From NCBI RefSeq assembly GCF_041435215.1, contig NZ_CP108394.1:2480001-2544000 (forward strand): DNA of 64,000 nt, read 5' to 3'. The notes below the pieces were generated by a model. The model worked only from the letters and a program-made list of their open reading frames with translations. It was not told the DNA's origin and ran no database searches. The translations under genes and the position numbers were made by a program. The stretch comes from Streptomyces sp. NBC_01314 (lineage in GTDB: Bacteria; Actinomycetota; Actinomycetes; Streptomycetales; Streptomycetaceae). This document shows, piece by piece, positions 52,200 through 60,563 of this stretch (position 1 is its first letter; each line of letters starts with the position of its first letter).

Positions 52200-53210
52200 A
52201 TGCGCATCGGACTCATCGGCGCGGGTCGCATCGGGACATTCCACGCGACCACGCTCAGCCGCCACCGTGATGTCGGCTCTCTGATCATCACGGACGTAGA
52301 CCCGGCTCGGGCCCATGACCTCGCGGATCGTCTCGGCGAGACGGTGGCGCCGGGCGTGGACGAGATCTTCACCTGGGGGGTCGACGCCGTGGTCATAACT
52401 GCCGCTACCTCGGCCCACGGCGAACTGATCGGTCGGGCAGCACGCTCGGGTCTCCCGGTGTTCTGCGAGAAACCCATCGCCGTGGACCTGCCGAACACCT
52501 TAAGCGCGCTGACCGAGGTCGACGCGGCCGGGACGGTGCTGCAGATGGGATTCCAGCGGCGCTTCGACTCCGGCTATGTCACCGCGCGGGAGGCGGTACG
52601 CGCGGGCCGGCTCGGGCGGCTGCACACCGTGCGGGCGCTCACGGCCGATCAGACGCCGCCGCCCGCCGAGTACCTGGCGGTGTCCGGCGGGATCTACCGG
52701 GACTGTCTGATCCACGACTTCGACATCGTGCGGTGGGTGACGGGGCGCGAGGTCGCCACGGTGTACGCCACCGGGTCGGACGCCGGGCATCCGATGTTCC
52801 GGGAGGCGCACGACCTCGACACGGCGGCCGCGGTGCTCATGCTGGAGGACGGCACGCTCGTCACGGCCACGGCGGCGCGGGTGAACGGGGCCGGGTACGA
52901 CGTGCGGCTGGAGCTGGCCGGGGAGCTGGACACCGTGGTCGTCGGGCTGGACGACCGTACGCCGGTCGCGTCCACGGAGCCGAAGGGGCCGCCCCCCGCC
53001 GACAAGCCGTGGACCGGCTTCCTGGAGCGCTTCGCCACCGCGTACGAGGCCGAGATCGCCGCGTTCGTCGAGGTGGTGCGCGGGGAGCGGGCCAATCCGT
53101 GCGACGGGCGTGAGGCGCTTCAGGCGCTCCGGGTGGCCGAGGCGTGCGAGCTGTCCCGGCTGGAGCACCGGCCCGTCAACCTCGGGGAGATCGCGGGCGG
53201 CCGGGAGTAG
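52200..53210 (+). CDS. Gfo/Idh/MocA-family oxidoreductase (inositol 2-dehydrogenase-like), TTA-containing
   Basis: 336 residues from ATG 52200; a TTG at 52191 in frame is rejected since the Rossmann motif RIGLIGAGRIGTFHATTL starts directly after Met. Seen: VFCEKPIAVDLP (catalytic Lys of EKP), LQMGFQRRFDSGY, GGIYRDCLIHDFDIVRWVTG (split: GGIYRDCLIHDFD) with the catalytic Asp/His pair. The length and motifs match inositol 2-dehydrogenases. Leu101 (52500-52502) is TTA, so expression would require bldA. Divergent from a GntR regulator. Oxidises myo-inositol or a similar polyol with NAD; the exact substrate is inferred. Confidence 0.92.
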   Translation: MRIGLIGAGRIGTFHATTLSRHRDVGSLIITDVDPARAHDLADRLGETVAPGVDEIFTWGVDAVVITAATSAHGELIGRAARSGLPVFCEKPIAVDLPNTLSALTEVDAAGTVLQMGFQRRFDSGYVTAREAVRAGRLGRLHTVRALTADQTPPPAEYLAVSGGIYRDCLIHDFDIVRWVTGREVATVYATGSDAGHPMFREAHDLDTAAAVLMLEDGTLVTATAARVNGAGYDVRLELAGELDTVVVGLDDRTPVASTEPKGPPPADKPWTGFLERFATAYEAEIAAFVEVVRGERANPCDGREALQALRVAEACELSRLEHRPVNLGEIAGGRE

Positions 53211-53348
53211 CAGCACTCGGCCCCCGAACCGGCCCCCGAACCGGTCCGCGGGGATGTCCGCCGCGGGCCGGACGGGTCGCGTGGTGTCGCGGCACGGGGG
53301 CGGGTGCGGGTGCCGGGTGCGCGTGCGTCGTGGCTTGTCTCGCGGTTC

Positions 53349-53377
53349 CCCGCGCCCCTGAGGAGCAGGGGCGCGGG
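53349..53377. terminator. Bidirectional terminator hairpin between convergent genes
   Basis: A perfect 12-bp stem, CCCGCGCCCCTG (53349-53360) and CAGGGGCGCGGG (53366-53377), with a 5-nt loop, between the dehydrogenase (ends 53210) and the P450 (ends 53457). Preceded by CTCGCGGTTCCC, related to the element at 51266-51283. No T-run. Confidence 0.8.
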
Positions 53378-53456
53378 CCGCGGACCCAGATCGAGGCCCG
53401 CCGCGCGCCACGCGAGCCCCTGGGCCGCGCCGAGGCGCCCCTCAGCCCATCCGGTG

Positions 53457-54647
53457 TCACCAGCGCAGGGGCAGGCTGCGCACCCCCCGTATCAGCATTC
53501 CCGGCAGCCAGTCGCCCGGTGGGCCGTCGAGGGCCAGGTCGGGGCAGCGTTCCAGGAGGGCGCGGAGCGCCACGCGGGCCTCCAGGCGGGCAAGGGGTGC
53601 GCCGAGGCAGTAGTGGATGCCGTGACCGAAGGCGAGGTGGCCGCGGGTGTCGCGGTGGAGGTCGAAGCGGTCGGGGGCGGGGTAGCGGGTGCCGTCGCGG
53701 TCGGCGGCGGCCAGTCCGATCAGTACCGAGTCGCCCGCCGCGATGGCCGTACCGCCTATGTCCAGCGGCTCGGCGGCGTAGCGGAACGTCGCGTTCTCCA
53801 CCGGGCCCTCGTGGCGCAGGGTCTCCTCCACGACCGCGTCGAGAAGGCTCGTGTCGGCCCGCACCTCGGCGAGTTGCCCGGGGTGGGTGAGGAGCGCGTG
53901 GACGGCGCCGGTGATGAGGTTGGCCGTGGTCTCGTGGCCGGCGATGAGGAGGATGAAGGCCATGCCGCGCAGCTCGGTGGGTGCCAGGCGGTCGCCGTCC
54001 TCGTTCGTCGTCCGGATCAGGGCGCTCAGCAGGTCGTCGGCGGGCGGCGAGCAGCGCTTGTCCTCGATCAACTCGCCCAGGTAGGCGGCGAGCTGGACGA
54101 AGGCCTCGTACTCGCTCTCCCCGCTGGTCGGTGCCACCGCCTCCGTGGACAGCTTGCGGAAGGCCGCCCGGTCGAACTCGGGCACGCCCAGCAGCTCGCA
54201 GATGACGGTGAGCGGCAGCGGGTACGCGAACGACTCCACCAGGTCGGCGCGGCCCAGCGGCAGCATCGTGTCCAGCAGCGAGTCGGTGATCTCCTGGACC
54301 CGGGGCCGCAGCCGCTCCACCCGGCGTCCGGTGAACTCCCGCGCTATCAGTCCGCGCAGCCGGGTGTGCTGGGGCGGGTCGGCGACCAGCAGGTACTTGC
54401 CGATCAGCTCCTCGTCGAGGAACGTCATCCCGATCTTCGAGCCGTCCTTCGACAGCCGGGGATCGGCGAGCGCCGCCCGCGCCTCCTCGTACCCCACGAC
54501 GAGCCAGGCCTCGTGATGTGCGTCGGGCTTCGGCAGCCGGACCCGGTGCACGGGGCCGCGCTCCCGCAGCTCGGCATAGACGGGATGCGGGTCCTCGGTG
54601 AACCCCGGCCCGTACTCCCCCAGATCGATCACCCGCACGTCTCCCAT
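53457..54647 (-). CDS. Cytochrome P450 (CYP107-like)
   Basis: 396 residues. Heme loop HLAFGHGIHYCLGAPLARLE (Cys near 345), I-helix LLIAGHETTANL (about 238), ExxR in VVEETLRHEGPVENATFRY. Early regions PDAHHEAWLVVGYEEARAAL and LLVADPPQHTRLRGLIAREF fit actinobacterial class I P450s. It needs ferredoxin and reductase partners, none of which is adjacent. Opens with MGDVRVIDLGEYGPGFTEDP. Hydroxylates a small molecule, possibly a macrolide-like substrate as in CYP107; this is only family-level inference. An unrelated P450 relic lies at 3385-3775. Confidence 0.95.
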   Translation of the reverse strand: MGDVRVIDLGEYGPGFTEDPHPVYAELRERGPVHRVRLPKPDAHHEAWLVVGYEEARAALADPRLSKDGSKIGMTFLDEELIGKYLLVADPPQHTRLRGLIAREFTGRRVERLRPRVQEITDSLLDTMLPLGRADLVESFAYPLPLTVICELLGVPEFDRAAFRKLSTEAVAPTSGESEYEAFVQLAAYLGELIEDKRCSPPADDLLSALIRTTNEDGDRLAPTELRGMAFILLIAGHETTANLITGAVHALLTHPGQLAEVRADTSLLDAVVEETLRHEGPVENATFRYAAEPLDIGGTAIAAGDSVLIGLAAADRDGTRYPAPDRFDLHRDTRGHLAFGHGIHYCLGAPLARLEARVALRALLERCPDLALDGPPGDWLPGMLIRGVRSLPLRW

Positions 54648-54736
54648 GAGTTTTCCCCCTCACCCGCACAACGCCCGGGTCCACCCACGAGTGCCCGCTC
54701 CCGCACCCCGGGTTCCGCCGGTGCCCTCGTCGTCTC

Positions 54737-55408
54737 TCAGCGCCCGTCGTCGTCCAACAGCCCCGCGTCGTACGTCAACAGGGCGATCTGTACCCGGTTG
54801 TTGAGGTCGAGTTTGGCGAGGATGCGGGAGACGTGGGCCTTGACGGTGGCGACGCTCATGAAGAGTTCGCCGGCGATCTCGGCGTTGGAGGCGCCGCGGC
54901 CGACAGCGACGGCGACCTCGCGTTCGCGGTCGTTGAGGGCGGCGACGCGGGAACGGGCGGTGGTGCGGCGGGTGTCGGGGGCGCTGCCTGCGGCGTGTGC
55001 CATGAGCCGGCGGGTGACGGCGGGCGAGAGCACGGGGTCACCCGCCGCGACCCGCCGTACCGCCTCGACGATGTCGGCGGGCGGGGTGTCCTTGAGGACG
55101 AACCCGGCTGCGCCCGCGCGCAGGGCGCGCAGGACCTGGTCGTCGGCGTGGAAGGTGGTGAGGACGACGACCTGGGGCGCGTCCGCGCGGGCGCGGAGCA
55201 GCTCGGTGGCCGAGAGACCGTCGACGGTCGGCATCCGGATGTCCATGAGGACGACGTCCGGGCGCGTTCGGTCGACGAGGTCGTTCACCTCGTCGCCGTC
55301 GGCGGCCTCGCCCACGATCTCGATGTCGTCGGCGCCGCCCAGCATGAAGGAGAGTCCGGCGCGCACGAGGGGGTCGTCGTCGACGAGGAGCAGCCGGATC
55401 GCGGTCAT
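54737..55408 (-). CDS. NarL/FixJ-type (LuxR HTH) response regulator
   Basis: 223 residues from ATG 55408 (MTAIRLLLVDDDPLVRAGLS); an in-frame ATG at 55441 (MTDLRHPNGGP) is possible and lies in a tandem repeat that mimics the start region. Receiver: acidic pair VDDD, phospho-Asp in VVLMDIRMPTVDG, Thr in VLTTFHADDQV, Lys in FVLKDTPP. LuxR HTH: LNDREREVAVAVGRGASNAE and MSVATVKAHVSRILAKLDLN. The likely partner is the histidine kinase at 57935-59225 (frameshifted as read), three genes away. Targets unknown. Confidence 0.93.
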   Translation of the reverse strand: MTAIRLLLVDDDPLVRAGLSFMLGGADDIEIVGEAADGDEVNDLVDRTRPDVVLMDIRMPTVDGLSATELLRARADAPQVVVLTTFHADDQVLRALRAGAAGFVLKDTPPADIVEAVRRVAAGDPVLSPAVTRRLMAHAAGSAPDTRRTTARSRVAALNDREREVAVAVGRGASNAEIAGELFMSVATVKAHVSRILAKLDLNNRVQIALLTYDAGLLDDDGR

Positions 55409-55426
55409 CGGCCCACCGTTCGGATG

Positions 55427-55495
55427 TCGGAGGTCGGTCATGAAGCAGGTCGGAGGTCGGTCATGGGGCACTTCGGGTGTCGGTCATGGGGCACT
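55427..55495. repeat. Three 23-bp tandem repeats upstream of the response regulator
   Basis: Units at 55427, 55450 and 55473 share TCGG(A/G)(G/T)GTCGGTCATG followed by (AA/GG)GCA. On the minus strand each holds ATGACCGACCTCCGA, resembling the true gene start ATGACCGCGATCCGG at 55408. Period exactly 23 bp. Confidence 0.85.
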
Positions 55496-55586
55496 ACCGT
55501 AATGACGCCGGGCCCGGACCGCCGCGTTGTCATCGGCCGACCCGTTAGTGTCGGCCGGTACGGCATTCAACTGACGGAGGTTTTGG

Positions 55587-56615
55587 GTGCGTTACCGACT
55601 CCTGGGCCGGACCGGGCTCCGCGTCTCCGAGCTGTTCCTCGGCGCCATGACGTTCGGGGAACAGGGCGGGGTGGGGGCGCCCCGGGAGGAGTGCGCGCGA
55701 ATCCTCGACGTGTACGCGGAGGCCGGCGGCAATGTGATCGACACGGCGGTCAACTACCGGGGCGGGGAGAGCGAGCGGATCGTCGGCGAACTGCTCAAGG
55801 GGCGGCGCGACCGGTTCGTGCTGTCCACCAAGTACACCGTCTCCCGCGACGGCAGCGACCCCAACGCCGCGGGGAACCACCGCAAGAACCTCGCACTGTC
55901 CCTGGAGACCAGCCTGCGACGCCTGGGCACCGACTACGTCGACATCTACTGGGTGCACATCTGGGACCGGAACACCCCGGTCGAGGAGACGATGCGCGCC
56001 CTCGACGACGCCGTACGGTCCGGGAAGGTGCTGTACGTCGGCATCTCGGACGCCCCGGCCTGGGTCGTCTCGCGCGCCAACACCCTGGCCGAATGGCGCG
56101 GTTGGTCGGCGCTGTCCGCGCTCCAGGTGCCGTACAGCCTGCTCAACCGGGACATCGAGCGCGAGCTGTTGCCCATGGCGGAGGCGTTCGGCATGTCGGT
56201 GGCGGCCTGGAGCCCCCTGCAGAACGGCGTCCTGTCCGGCAAGTACACCCGCCCGGGCGGGGTGGCGCCGAGCACCGCGACCCGGCTGTCCGCCGAGGCG
56301 ATCGGGGAGCGTGAGCGCACGGTCGCGGAGGCCGTGCAGACCGCCGCGGACGAACTCGGCGCCACCCCCGCCCAGATCGCCATCGCCTGGACCATGGCCC
56401 ACTCCCCCGCCGTGCACCCCATCCTCGGCGCCCGCCGTGTCGAGCAGCTCATGGACAACCTGGGCGCCGCCCGGCTCGTCCTCCCCGAGGAGGTGCTGGC
56501 CCGGCTGGAGGAGACCACCGCTTTCCGCCTCGGTTTTCCTGGCGACTTCATCGACGAGGCGTCGGCGTGGGTGTACGGGTCGGCGGGGCAGCGCGTGGTG
56601 CCGCGCACGGTGTGA
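55587..56615 (+). CDS. Aldo/keto reductase
   Basis: 342 residues from GTG 55587 after ACGGAGG. TIM barrel NADPH reductase. Tetrad: Asp in NVIDTAVNY, Tyr in the same element (NYRGGESERIVG), Lys in LSTKYTVSRDG and His in YWVHIWDRN. NADP-binding end: HPILGARRVEQLMDNLGAAR. Member of the AKR class close to YhdN/Tas in streptomycetes. Reduces aldehydes or ketones, substrate unknown. Divergent from the response regulator gene with 178 bp between, so shared regulation is conceivable. Confidence 0.94.
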   Translation: MRYRLLGRTGLRVSELFLGAMTFGEQGGVGAPREECARILDVYAEAGGNVIDTAVNYRGGESERIVGELLKGRRDRFVLSTKYTVSRDGSDPNAAGNHRKNLALSLETSLRRLGTDYVDIYWVHIWDRNTPVEETMRALDDAVRSGKVLYVGISDAPAWVVSRANTLAEWRGWSALSALQVPYSLLNRDIERELLPMAEAFGMSVAAWSPLQNGVLSGKYTRPGGVAPSTATRLSAEAIGERERTVAEAVQTAADELGATPAQIAIAWTMAHSPAVHPILGARRVEQLMDNLGAARLVLPEEVLARLEETTAFRLGFPGDFIDEASAWVYGSAGQRVVPRTV

Positions 56616-56687
56616 CCGGCCCCTGTACGGGCCCAGCGGCCGGCCGGTCCGCCGAGTGCGGCTCGGTGGGCGCCGGCCGGTCGCCCC

Positions 56688-57713
56688 TCAGTTACGCAGG
56701 CGTACCCCGTACCGGGTGCGCAGGCGGCGTACCTCCCACCACGCGACGGCGGTCACCGAGGCCGGGCCGCCGACGAGGGCGGCGAGCTGCACCAGGGGCG
56801 GGCCCGGCGGCAGCCCGCCGACGGCCAGGTTGATGGCGGAGAACTCCCACACCAGGCCGCCGGTGAGCAGCGCCGGGAGCGCCGGGTGCACGTCGGCGGT
56901 GTTGAAGGCGCGGCGCACGGCGGGCCCGGAGGCGAAGGCGATGAAGAGCAGCATCCAGAGCAGAGGCACGAGGAGGGCGAACGGCACCCAGACGTTCAGG
57001 TTCTTCTCCAGGTACGTGCGTGTGTAGTAGATCGCCCCGCCGAGGAGCGGCACGGCCGTGAAGGCGCCGACGTACCACAGGACCGATTTCCCGGCGGTGC
57101 GCAGAGGGGCGCGCATGGCCCGTCGCGCGTCCGGCGACGACCAGTGGAAGAGGGCCGCGACGACAACGGGCGCGCTGAGGAGCAGCAGCCAGGGGGTGAT
57201 GAACAGCCGTATCGTGAACTGCTGTTGCGCCTGGTCCACGTCCTCGGGCTTGCCGTAGACCGCCAGGATCAGCAGGGACATCACGGTGGCCGTCCAGGCC
57301 CGCCTGCGCTGCAGCCGCGTCACGTCGTCGTCGACGAGGCGGTGGCGGGCGCGCGAGGGGAAGATCCGCCGGGCCGGGCGGCGGGCCGAACGTGCCAGCG
57401 GGTAGCCCACGAGCAGACCGAACACCATCGGCCAGGCGCACATCACGGCCATCGCCCAGAGACAGCCGTGCAGCCGCAGCCCGCGCAGGAACTCCCTGAG
57501 CGGCGGCCATTCGTCCTCCCGCATCCGCCGCACGAGAGTGGGCGGTGGGCCATAGGGGTGGGGCCCGTACGGGTAAGGGGAGTGGGGGCCGTACGGCGGC
57601 GGGCCCGGCTGGGGCGGGACGTACGGTCCCGGGGGCGACGGGGGAGGCGGCGGGTGCGGTCCTCCGTTCGGCTGCCAGGGCGGCTGATACGGGTTGTGTC
57701 CCCCGAAACTCAC
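56688..57713 (-). CDS. Proline-rich multi-spanning membrane protein, unknown function
   Basis: 341 residues. The N-terminal 58 residues are Pro/Tyr/Gly-rich (GPHSPYPYGPHPYGPPP), cytosolic and disordered. Then about seven transmembrane segments: CLWAMAVMCAWPMVFGLLVG, AWTATVMSLLILAVYG, FITPWLLLLSAPVVVAALF, SVLWYVGAFTAVPLLGGAIY, VWVPFALLVPLLWMLLFIAF, ALPALLTGGLVWEFSAINLA and LVQLAALVGGPASVTAVAWW. No family known to me. Lies between the aldo/keto reductase and the broken histidine kinase. Similar proline-rich tails in streptomycete membrane proteins often are binding regions. Confidence 0.85.
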   Translation of the reverse strand: MSFGGHNPYQPPWQPNGGPHPPPPPSPPGPYVPPQPGPPPYGPHSPYPYGPHPYGPPPTLVRRMREDEWPPLREFLRGLRLHGCLWAMAVMCAWPMVFGLLVGYPLARSARRPARRIFPSRARHRLVDDDVTRLQRRRAWTATVMSLLILAVYGKPEDVDQAQQQFTIRLFITPWLLLLSAPVVVAALFHWSSPDARRAMRAPLRTAGKSVLWYVGAFTAVPLLGGAIYYTRTYLEKNLNVWVPFALLVPLLWMLLFIAFASGPAVRRAFNTADVHPALPALLTGGLVWEFSAINLAVGGLPPGPPLVQLAALVGGPASVTAVAWWEVRRLRTRYGVRLRN

Positions 57714-57796
57714 TCTGCTGTCCCTCCCCGAGACCCACTGGGTGTTCTGTGCCGAACGACTCGCTCGCCCCGCACGCCGCGCACGAGCCGTATGGC

Positions 57797-57836
57797 CGCG
57801 TACGAGTCGTACGCCGCGTACGCCGCGTACGAGTCA
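57797..57836. repeat. Short CGTACG-based repeat tract
   Basis: The sequence alternates CGCGTACGAGTC, GTACGC and CGCGTACG units about three times, upstream of the Pro-rich membrane protein gene and downstream of the kinase. It is partly self-complementary (CGTACG is a palindrome) and could fold into hairpins, so it might act as a weak terminator for the leftward kinase gene. Confidence 0.5.
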
Positions 57837-57934
57837 ACTGGCAATCATGGAGGACGAGATGGCGTCGCGCACGCCTGTACCGGTGTTCGACCCGGATGCG
57901 TGGCCGGTGCCCGGCCCCGAGGCGAAGCCCGTGG

Positions 57935-59225
57935 TCAGGTCCAGGGCAGCCAGGCCCGCACTGCGAACCCACCGTCCTGCTCGGGGCCGTGGTCCAGACG
58001 GCCTCCGGCCAGCGTGGCGCGTTCGGTGAGGCCGATGAGGCCCTGGCCGGAACCGGGGACGGGCGGGACCTCCCCCGGGGGTGCCGGGTTGCGTACGGCG
58101 ACGGTGAGTCCGTCGCCCGGGGCGCCCGCGACGGTCACGGTGACCTCGGCGCCGGGAGCGTGCTTGCGGGCGTTGGTCAGGCACTCCTGGGCGATGCGGT
58201 AGGCGGTGCGGCCGACGGAGGCGGGGACGGCGGCACGGTCGGTGACGTGCTGGTCGAGGGCGACCTTCATGCCGGCCTCGCGGCACTCGGAGACGAGGCT
58301 GTCGAGCGCGGCGAGGGTCGGCTGAGGGCGCCCCGCGTCGTCGGGCTCTCCCCGCGCGCAGCACGCCGATGATCTCCCGCAGGTCCTGGAGTGCCTCGTG
58401 GGCGCTCTCCCGGATGACGCCCGCCGCGCGGACGATCTCGGCGCGGGGCGCGTCGGGCCGGAACTCCAGCGCGCCCGCGTGCACGCTCAGCAGGGTCAGG
58501 CGGTGCGCCAGGACGTCGTGCATCTCGCGCGCGATGGCCTCGCGGGCGAGCCGTTGCGCCTGCTCGGCCCGGAGCGCCGCCTCCGTCTCGGCGCGCCGGG
58601 CGCGGTCCCGGAAGCTCAGCATGAGCTGCCGCTTGGAGCGCACGAACATGCCCCAGCCGACGATGGCGGCGGTGAGGAGCACGGAGAGGAAGACCGCCCA
58701 GGGGTAGGCGAAGTCCGGCTCGGGGCGCAGCCAGAGGAGCAGCGGCGCCAGGACGAGGCTCGCGCCGCCGATCCAGGCCACGTACCGGAAGGGCCGGTGC
58801 ACGGTGAGGGTGAAGAGGGCGACCAGGCCGGCGCCGCCCGCGGTGTTGGAGACGAAGCAGACCGGGACCATCGCCACGGCGAGGCCGACGGGCCGGCGCC
58901 GGCGCAGCCAGACGGCGGCGCAGGCGAGCGCGCCCAGCACCTGGTCGAGGACGGCGAAGGACTGCGGCAGGTCGGGCTCGTTCCTGACCGTGTCCACGCC
59001 CAGGAGACCGATGAACACGGCCAGCAGGAAGCAGGTGAAGTCGACGACCCAGTCGCGCGCGGTCCGCCTGGGCCGCCGACCGGGGTGGCCGGGGTCGTGG
59101 GCGGCGTCATGAGCGGGGTCGGGATCGGGATCGGGATCGGGATCGGGGTCGAGCAGGGCCGACGGCAACAGCCAGCTCCGCCCCGGGAAGGTCGGGGGCT
59201 CCGGCACCGGCTTGTCACCACTCAC
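57935..59225 (-). pseudogene. Histidine kinase of NarL-type system split by a +1 frameshift
   Basis: From GTG 59225 the first frame encodes an Asp-Pro repeat, five or six transmembrane segments (DFTCFLLAVFIGLLG, ALACAAVWL, LAVAMVPVCFV, LSVLLTAAIVGWGMF) and HisKA_3 with phospho-His in REMHDVLAHRLTLLSVHAG. At EIIGVLRAG the frame is lost at a run of four C (forward 58350-58353). Removing one base yields EPDDAGRPQPTLAALDSLVS joining the second frame, which carries the ATPase N-box RIAQECLTNARKHAPG and G-box GQGLIGLTERA, ending at 57935. It could be a sequencing error in a G-run, or a recent inactivating mutation. Partner would be the regulator at 54737-55408. Confidence 0.8.
59115..59150. repeat. 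Hexamer tandem repeat encoding (Asp-Pro)n
   Basis: Six GGGATC/GGGGTC hexamers (four perfect central GGGATC). They encode the Asp-Pro run near the kinase N-terminus, in a cytosolic segment before the first transmembrane helix. Copy number could vary without frameshift. Confidence 0.85.
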
Positions 59226-59403
59226 GGTCGACAAATCTATGCAGAGACCGCCTCCGCCACCTACCCTCCGCCGGTGATCGCGACCAAAGTCGTGACCCCG
59301 TCGACTTTCGGCGGCCCGCCGCCCCACGGACCGGTACTCCCGTCGGACAGGCCTCGCCTCGCGGCCGATGAATGTGGGGGACCGTGGGGCGAGGATTCTG
59401 GAC

Positions 59404-59607
59404 ATGAAGCAGTTGTTGGAGTTTCTCGGGTTCGTCGCCCTGCTGCAGGGCACGGGCGGTCTCGTGTACGAACTCACCGGCAAGCTGGGGTGGGGGGTGA
59501 CGCAGCGGTGGAGCGCCCTGGACGGCTACGAGATCTATGCCGGCATCGCGCTGATCGTCCTGGCGCTCGCCCTGTTCGCGGCGGCGGAGAGCCGTAAGTC
59601 CGGGTGA
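59404..59607 (+). CDS. Small two-helix membrane protein
   Basis: 67 residues from ATG 59404. MKQLLEFLGFVALLQGTGGL forms the first hydrophobic helix; the second is IYAGIALIVLALALFAAAES. Between them a short loop ELTGKLGWGVTQRWSALDGY. Not assigned to a named family. The upstream region is shared with the divergent kinase start (179 bp). The last codons ESRKSG and the stop are copied twice downstream in a 26-bp tandem repeat, so a shifted stop would lengthen the protein by little. Reality is supported by coding-like composition, start spacing and helices. Confidence 0.7.
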   Translation: MKQLLEFLGFVALLQGTGGLVYELTGKLGWGVTQRWSALDGYEIYAGIALIVLALALFAAAESRKSG

Positions 59608-59662
59608 TGTCGGAGAGCCGTAGGTCCGGGTGATGCCGCAGAGCCATGAGTACGGGTGAGGC
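59585..59662. repeat. Three 26-bp tandem repeats carrying a stop codon at a gene end
   Basis: Units start at 59585, 59611 and 59637 and share the core CGGAGAGCCGTA(A/G)GTCCGG followed by GTGATG; the third is more diverged (CGCAGAGCCATGAGTACGG). The TGA in the first copy (59605-59607) is the true stop of the small membrane protein. The other copies hold TGA at the same place. Confidence 0.9.
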
Positions 59663-59698
59663 GGTGCGTGCCTGCGACGGCAGGTCGCCCGGCGCTGG

Positions 59699-60325
59699 TC
59701 AGGCGTTCTCCGGAAGTTCGTACGTGCCGTACTCGGGGCGGCCCACGCGCTCGTACGTCTGGATCGAGACGCCGGTGCTCGTGACGCTGCCCCCGGCATG
59801 GCGGAACGCCGTCGGGAGAGCGCCCTCGGCGAAGAGACGGCGGCCCGCGCCGAGGACGACCGGGAACGTCAGCAGGTGCAGAGTGTCGACCAGGTCGAGA
59901 GCGAACAGCGACTGGGCGAGGTCTCCGCTGCCGTGGACCTGCACCTCACCGTCGGTGCGTTCCTTGAGTGCGGTGATCTCCTTGGCGAGGTCGCCCGAGA
60001 CCACGGTCGTGCCGTTCCATTCCGGGTTCGTGACGGTGTTCGAAACGACGTACTTGGGAAGGGAGTTCAGCTTCCCCGCGACCGGGTCCGCCGGGTCGGT
60101 GACCTTCGGCCAGTGGGCGGCGAAGATCTCGTACGTCCTGCGGCCCAGCAGGAAGGCGCCGACGCGGCCGAAGACTCCGTCGATGAACCGTCCGAAGTCC
60201 TCGTCCCCGTACGGGACGCTCCAGCCGCCGTGTTCGAAGCCGTCGCGGCGGTCCTCGTTGGGGCCGCCGGGGGCCTGGTGGACGCCGTCGAGGGTGACGA
60301 AGGAGGTGAGGGAGAGCTTGCCCAT
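59699..60325 (-). CDS. Dihydrofolate reductase-family (RibD C-terminal-like) protein
   Basis: 208 residues. MGKLSLTSFVTLDGVHQAPG at the N-terminus, then FGRFIDGVFGRVGAFLLGRRTYEIF (split: GAFLLGRRTYEIFAAHWP), KYVVSNTVTNPEWNGT, EVQVHGSGDLAQSLFALDLV and LLTFPVVLGAGRRLFAEGA. This is the common bacterial RibD_C/DHFR-like group with an NADPH fold; the substrate is not folate in most members and remains unknown. The start ATG 60325 follows a Gly/Ala-rich leader with GGCACCC; no strong Shine-Dalgarno. Monocistronic. Confidence 0.92.
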   Translation of the reverse strand: MGKLSLTSFVTLDGVHQAPGGPNEDRRDGFEHGGWSVPYGDEDFGRFIDGVFGRVGAFLLGRRTYEIFAAHWPKVTDPADPVAGKLNSLPKYVVSNTVTNPEWNGTTVVSGDLAKEITALKERTDGEVQVHGSGDLAQSLFALDLVDTLHLLTFPVVLGAGRRLFAEGALPTAFRHAGGSVTSTGVSIQTYERVGRPEYGTYELPENA

Positions 60326-60563
60326 GGCGGGTGCCTGCTTTCGGTGTGCGGGGAGGGAGCCGTTGCCCGGTGGACCGGTCGTCCGGGGGACTCTCGGTCC
60401 GGCGGGCCCGTTGCCCTGTGAGGTCTCTTGTCATCAGGGCAGACCCCGGTGGGGCCCGCAACTCATCGGTGGGGCGCGGTTCCGGGCCGCGGGCCGCTCC
60501 CGGCGGGACCTCGACGTCCGTTCGCCGCCAGCGGTCGGGCGGGGTGGGGAGTGGGATGGGGGC

